Assembly (NCBI GenBank): GCA_964542875.1
Contig: CAZIWA010000015.1
Coordinates: 1 to 62,235 of the forward strand
Direction of reading: 5' to 3'
Source: CAZGOM01 sp964542875
Lineage (GTDB): Bacteria > Planctomycetota > Phycisphaerae > Phycisphaerales > Phycisphaeraceae
Length of the DNA: 62,235 nt
The notes below the pieces were generated by a model, which saw nothing but the letters and a program-made list of their open reading frames with translations, was not told the DNA's origin and searched no databases. Positions within the stretch are counted from its first letter, which is position 1. Each line of letters begins with the position of its first letter. Shown here piece by piece: positions 59,143 to 62,235 of the stretch. The translations under genes and the position numbers were made by a program.

Positions 59143-59850
59143 ATGTTCACGCAAGAGTCGCAAATGACGCCCATTGTGACGAAATGGCTTACCGACAATG
59201 GTTTGATCGTGAAGTCTGAGTTTGGCACTCCATGGGGCATTTGCGATCTCGTTGCAGCAAGTCTTAGTTCTGACCATGTCGCTCTTAGGCTCAGACATAA
59301 ACAGACCGGTATGGTGAGTTCAATTATCCGAGCGGCAATTCTCTTGCAGGTTCCTGATGTCGAATCAGGTAAATCAATAACACATAAGCGATTGGCATTG
59401 AAATTCGACAGAGCAGTATCCGAAGAACAATTTAGCCTAGAGTTAAATCGCTTGATTAGGGATAGATTTATCAAGGAATCATCTAGACAAAGATTGCAAA
59501 AAGTCAACGGATGGATGCCGCTCCATAGGCGATTGGTCGCAGTAGAGTTGAAACTCTCGCGTGTTGAAGAGGCCATGCAGCAAGCCATGAATAATTTTGC
59601 ATTCAGCGATGAGTCATATGTCGGTTTTCCTTCTCGTTTAGCTGAGCGTATCGTGAATCATCGCGAGAAGTGGATGAGGTTTATTTCTTCAGGCGTTGGC
59701 TTACTCAGTGTAGAGGAAAGAAAGTGTAGTGTGCTTATTAGATCGTCAGGAGGGCAATTTTTGCATAATCCAGCACTTCAGTTGCTCTCTGTTGAGCGAT
59801 TTTGGAATTCTCATTTAAAGGCAATGAAGCATGAAGGGCTCAACGATTGA
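59143..59850 (+). CDS. PD-(D/E)XK nuclease-like protein
   Basis: The product has 235 residues from the ATG at 59143; a GTG at 59113 is possible. The layout fits a restriction-endonuclease-like fold: E26, then D35 in WGICDLVAAS, and E135-x-K137 in RRLVAVELKLSR. The helix EEAMQQAMNNFAFSDESYVG follows, carrying the Q often seen after ExK. Between D35 and E135 an inserted helical segment (about 57-125) resembles a small winged-helix region. Base composition is AT-richer than the window. It is convergent with, and overlaps by 36 bases, the 399-residue gene. A DNA or RNA nuclease role is inferred. Confidence 0.55.
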   Translation: MFTQESQMTPIVTKWLTDNGLIVKSEFGTPWGICDLVAASLSSDHVALRLRHKQTGMVSSIIRAAILLQVPDVESGKSITHKRLALKFDRAVSEEQFSLELNRLIRDRFIKESSRQRLQKVNGWMPLHRRLVAVELKLSRVEEAMQQAMNNFAFSDESYVGFPSRLAERIVNHREKWMRFISSGVGLLSVEERKCSVLIRSSGGQFLHNPALQLLSVERFWNSHLKAMKHEGLND

Positions 59851-61014
59851 ACTGGCCTTTCGTGTTACGCTTCCGTTAGGTAGATTGGGTAAGATTTTCC
59901 CTATTGTATAGGCTTCCGAAAAGTCATGAAAGAGTGCAATAGATCTTCCTTCCTTAGGATGCTTTTGAATGATATCGAACCAAAATTTGTAAAACCGCGC
60001 AACTTCTGATCTTGCGCGTTCTGGATCATTAAGCACTACCTTGTTTTTAAGCAAAGCGTCGAGTTTATGGGAGTGGGGACTGGACTTACCTAAATTGTTT
60101 ATTGCTTCTTCTATCCATTGCCAGAGTTGAGGTGTTACTGGTACGTGACATCTTAAGGGGGAAATGGGTATCTTTGCAGCTGCGCTGTGCGGGAAGTTTA
60201 CGCCAGGAATAAAGTATTTGTATGTACTTCCTACTCCTACAGCCGGGTAATCAGTGAGACCACGCGCCCACAGTACCAAATTTAATCCCCAATATGGGCC
60301 TGCAATTCGCAGGGTAGAATTAATTTTTGCATTTAGCTCCTCGTGGAGATGGATGATTGACGGAAATCTTGTGTCTTGGAGTGTTTTCGATCCAGTATCA
60401 TCATCTAATGATGAGTCTACGACCCATAGGCCCGTAGCTGCACTATCAGTATAATTTTTAACGGCCTCATGGATTTTGGGATTTCTTGAAGACTTTAAAT
60501 TACTTTGTGATTGGTTTGTTAAAATTAAAGGGAATATAAGTTTTCCAGTGTATGACCTCGAGCTTTTCCAAAGTCCCGTCGCAATGGCCATGCATTTGTT
60601 TATCTTATTGCGATCTGAATTGTTAGTTACAGGCAATTGTGGTACGGAAATGCATTCGGGGCTAAAAGCGTTGCATCGGTCGAGGATATCGAAGATAAAA
60701 ATTTCGACCGCACTTGAAGTAGGCTTCTTAAGATTTTGACGGACGGCATTAAAATTTTGAACTTGCGATGTATACTCAAGCCATTTATTTGTATACTCGT
60801 TTGTGGGGTTGTTGGTGGATGACGGTGGGGCCAGTTCGTGGTTATGGATCCCATCGATTTCGGGATCAATCCAAATGTGTTGAGATTCCGAGAGAAGTGT
60901 TTTCAAAGTGTGGTACGAATGAAGGGGAACTCGTACATAGGCGGAGTCTGAATAAAACTTTTGTGCAAGTTTTGCTCCAGTTTTGCTGTAAACGAAGGGT
61001 ATGTGGTCGGCCAT
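59815..61014 (-). CDS. unknown 399-residue protein, partner of the FRG gene
   Basis: No family is recognised. Regularly spaced hydrophobic strands (HIWIDPEIDG, VEIFIFDILDRC, GKLIFPLILTN, TGLWVVDSSL, PSIIHLHEEL, AVGVGSTYKYFIPG) alternating with helices suggest a TIM-barrel-like fold. The arrangement faintly recalls TGT/DpdA-type barrels or the phage T4 beta-protein family, without proof. It has no signal peptide or membrane helix. Its ATG shares a base with the TAA of the FRG gene (TAATG at 61012-61016), so the two are translationally coupled. AT-rich codons indicate horizontal transfer. Confidence 0.6.
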   Translation of the reverse strand: MADHIPFVYSKTGAKLAQKFYSDSAYVRVPLHSYHTLKTLLSESQHIWIDPEIDGIHNHELAPPSSTNNPTNEYTNKWLEYTSQVQNFNAVRQNLKKPTSSAVEIFIFDILDRCNAFSPECISVPQLPVTNNSDRNKINKCMAIATGLWKSSRSYTGKLIFPLILTNQSQSNLKSSRNPKIHEAVKNYTDSAATGLWVVDSSLDDDTGSKTLQDTRFPSIIHLHEELNAKINSTLRIAGPYWGLNLVLWARGLTDYPAVGVGSTYKYFIPGVNFPHSAAAKIPISPLRCHVPVTPQLWQWIEEAINNLGKSSPHSHKLDALLKNKVVLNDPERARSEVARFYKFWFDIIQKHPKEGRSIALFHDFSEAYTIGKILPNLPNGSVTRKASSIVEPFMLHCL

Positions 61015-61844
61015 TAGTTACCTGCCAATCCGGCTTTCCGCTTAAGGTGTGAGCAAACGTGTTCTGGCTCTGGAAAGATAAACATCTCGCCAATACCAAC
61101 GCGGGTGAGTTCGTTGAGGAGCTTCTTTTTGTGGTCTCCCAAGATGGGTATGATAATCAAAGACCTAGCTTGATTTGAGTCGATTGAAAATTTCTTAGAA
61201 CCATGTAGTGTGAATGCCCCCTGCTGCAAAGCGATTCTTTCAGTATTAATTGTCGGATTAATTGCGATTGTAGGAAGGCCTTTCGGGTTGGCAGCTCCGG
61301 AAAGTTTGAAGTAAGGTTGAATTATCTTTTCATCCTCGTGAAAGTTAAATACTCGAGATTTAGATCGTTTTATAGCGGTACAGTTTAGATCTGTTGGTTT
61401 AAAAGATACGATGAGTCCATCCTTGTCGAGATTACTCGAGCAAGCGAAAAAAAGTGCAACCGCCGCATTTTGGGTCCAATCAAGAAGTCTTGTGGGTAAG
61501 CCGTGATGTTGGGCTACCTGCATCCATCCTAGATGGTCGTCGGGTGCAGGGGGACGAGAGAGTTTCATTTCGAGAAAACGCTTCATTTCTGTGATCAGTT
61601 TTAAAGCGTTGTTCCGCTCGGCTGTAGTCTTAAACCTGAGTGCCGAGGGCTGAAGTTCGTAGGAAACTTGAGAGTGTCCCCGAAACCAGAACTCGTTGTC
61701 GTCTCCAATCATAGAGTGAAAAACACCAAAAAAATCACTAAGATTCTTTACTGTTGTGTCCGTATAAATAGGGCATTTTATCGGGCATCGCAGGTATTTT
61801 GCTTTTATATGAGCTTTTTGTCGTGTGTCATTTATTTTTGCCAT
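61014..61844 (-). CDS. FRG domain protein
   Basis: The product has 276 residues. The FRG motif lies in NEFWFRGHSQVSYELQPSALR (F54-R55-G56), and the second hallmark AQHHGLPTRLLDWTQNAAVA at 111-130. The C-terminal half (QQGAFTLHGSKKF; IIPILGDHKKKLLNELTRVG) is also typical. FRG domains are found in mobile and defence-associated genes and have been suggested to be related to ADP-ribosyltransferases; the activity is unproven. It is the first gene of the coupled pair with the 399-residue protein and is AT-rich relative to the window. The gap 61845-62061 upstream shows no gene. Confidence 0.82.
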   Translation of the reverse strand: MAKINDTRQKAHIKAKYLRCPIKCPIYTDTTVKNLSDFFGVFHSMIGDDNEFWFRGHSQVSYELQPSALRFKTTAERNNALKLITEMKRFLEMKLSRPPAPDDHLGWMQVAQHHGLPTRLLDWTQNAAVALFFACSSNLDKDGLIVSFKPTDLNCTAIKRSKSRVFNFHEDEKIIQPYFKLSGAANPKGLPTIAINPTINTERIALQQGAFTLHGSKKFSIDSNQARSLIIIPILGDHKKKLLNELTRVGIGEMFIFPEPEHVCSHLKRKAGLAGN

Positions 61845-62061
61845 GCTTTAATCTCGGGAAATGGCAACCATGCCAGATAATAAGTCTCCACCAGTGTGGT
61901 ATGGCCAGTTTACTCTATTGCTTTTTTTGTGCTTTGTGCGACAGGATGCTGGAGTTCTTATTCCCTTGTCTGATGGAGAGAGTTTAAGAAGAAGACTCCG
62001 TCGATTTGTGCTTCCGGCTAACAAGACTTTTTCGTGATGGAGAGGGATTACGAATGAAACA

Positions 62062-62088
62062 ACAAAGCACGCCTTTGGGGCGTGCTTT
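62062..62088 (-). terminator. rho-independent terminator of lepA
   Basis: CAAAGCACGCC/GGCGTGCTTTG is an 11-bp stem. Read on the minus strand it is followed by TTGTTTCATT. It lies 32 bases downstream of the lepA stop codon and marks the right border of the AT-rich island. Confidence 0.85.
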
Positions 62089-62119
62089 GTGGGGGGATTG
62101 GTGGGTTTTGTGGGTTGGC

Positions 62120-62235
62120 TTAGTCGGATTCCAGGACGGCCATGAAGGCTTCCTGGGGGATGTCGACGGTGCCGATGCGTTTCATGCGCTTCTTGCCTTC
62201 TTTTTGCTTTTCGAGCAGTTTGCGCTTGCGGGAGA
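62120..62235 (-). CDS. lepA: translation elongation factor 4 (LepA), C-terminal fragment
   Basis: Only the last 38 codons are inside the window. On the minus strand they read SRKRKLLEKQKEGKKRMKRI, then GTVDIPQEAFMAVLESD and stop. This is the diagnostic basic C-terminal domain of LepA/EF4 (compare SRKKKLLxKQKxGKKRMK in E. coli). LepA is a ribosome-dependent GTPase that back-translocates stalled ribosomes. The gene continues beyond position 62235. Confidence 0.95.
   Translation of the reverse strand, partial: SRKRKLLEKQKEGKKRMKRIGTVDIPQEAFMAVLESD

Noticed and set aside
61799..61987. 62-codon plus-strand frame near the FRG gene
   Set aside because: Cys/Leu-rich with no start signal, and overlapping the FRG N-terminus; no support.
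1..62235. CRISPR array, tRNA or rRNA genes, insertion sequence
   Set aside because: No regularly spaced repeats, no T-loop GTTCGA-type cloverleaf, no rRNA core sequence and no transposase motif were seen on either strand.

Overview
The window is a GC-rich bacterial chromosome segment carried on a scaffold with one 100-N gap (53723-53822). I infer a planctomycete, most likely of the Phycisphaerae type. The reasons are two secreted prepilin-like proteins of the kind abundant in Planctomycetota, many Gfo/Idh/MocA oxidoreductases, HpcH/HpaI aldolase, GH95, Rieske and phytanoyl-CoA dioxygenase genes, a complete Gram-negative-type mreBCD plus lnt set, and an unusual load of intergenic repeats. No rRNA, tRNA, CRISPR array or intact transposase was recognised.

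Layout. 0-9.5 kb is a minus-strand cell-shape and envelope block: lnt, a coiled-coil membrane protein, mreB-mreC-mreD and four small or medium membrane proteins, ending in a prepilin-like gene. 9.6-25.3 kb holds secreted repeat proteins, dnaA with possible DnaA boxes beside it, glcF, an SGNH hydrolase overlapping yraN, a TPR/O-GlcNAc-transferase-like protein, a STAS fusion, a membrane methyltransferase and a DUF2071 protein. 25.8-36.3 kb is catabolic: class IV aminotransferase, cyclophilin, GH95, a Rieske oxygenase, a phytanoyl-CoA dioxygenase, a Na/Pi symporter, and an AraC regulator divergent from a JmjC-like cupin. 36.3-40.5 kb holds a 724-residue TerD-like stress-family protein behind a strongly structured leader, an oxidoreductase and a GIY-YIG-like protein. 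40.6-53.0 kb is housekeeping: DUF488, DinB, M3 peptidase, recN, ridA, aldolase plus oxidoreductase, fumC, yidD and a CobW-type GTPase.

After the gap come larE overlapping an N6-adenine methyltransferase, an oxidoreductase, and then (about 58.8-61.9 kb) a visibly AT-richer island. It contains a PD-(D/E)XK-like protein gene convergent on a translationally coupled pair that encodes an FRG-domain protein and a 399-residue unknown. The window ends in the last codons of lepA. This island is the best candidate for an undescribed defence-like system.

The second theme is non-coding. Most intergenic gaps are filled by hairpin-forming repeats: (i) nested elements of about 113-155 bp, with outer arms built of iterated short motifs (GATGTTA, TTCGGG) and an inner hairpin; (ii) short palindromes that sit on or next to stop codons, vary in stem sequence but keep pairing, and carry a GAGAGTAGA-like tail; (iii) a composite AGCACCC/GGGTGCT plus GCGCTCGAAGACTCGC element; (iv) a CCCTC..GAGAGGGG repeat that has become the coding 3-prime end of mreC; (v) a GGTCTGGTCAGAGG repeat that supplies one gene with its stop codon.
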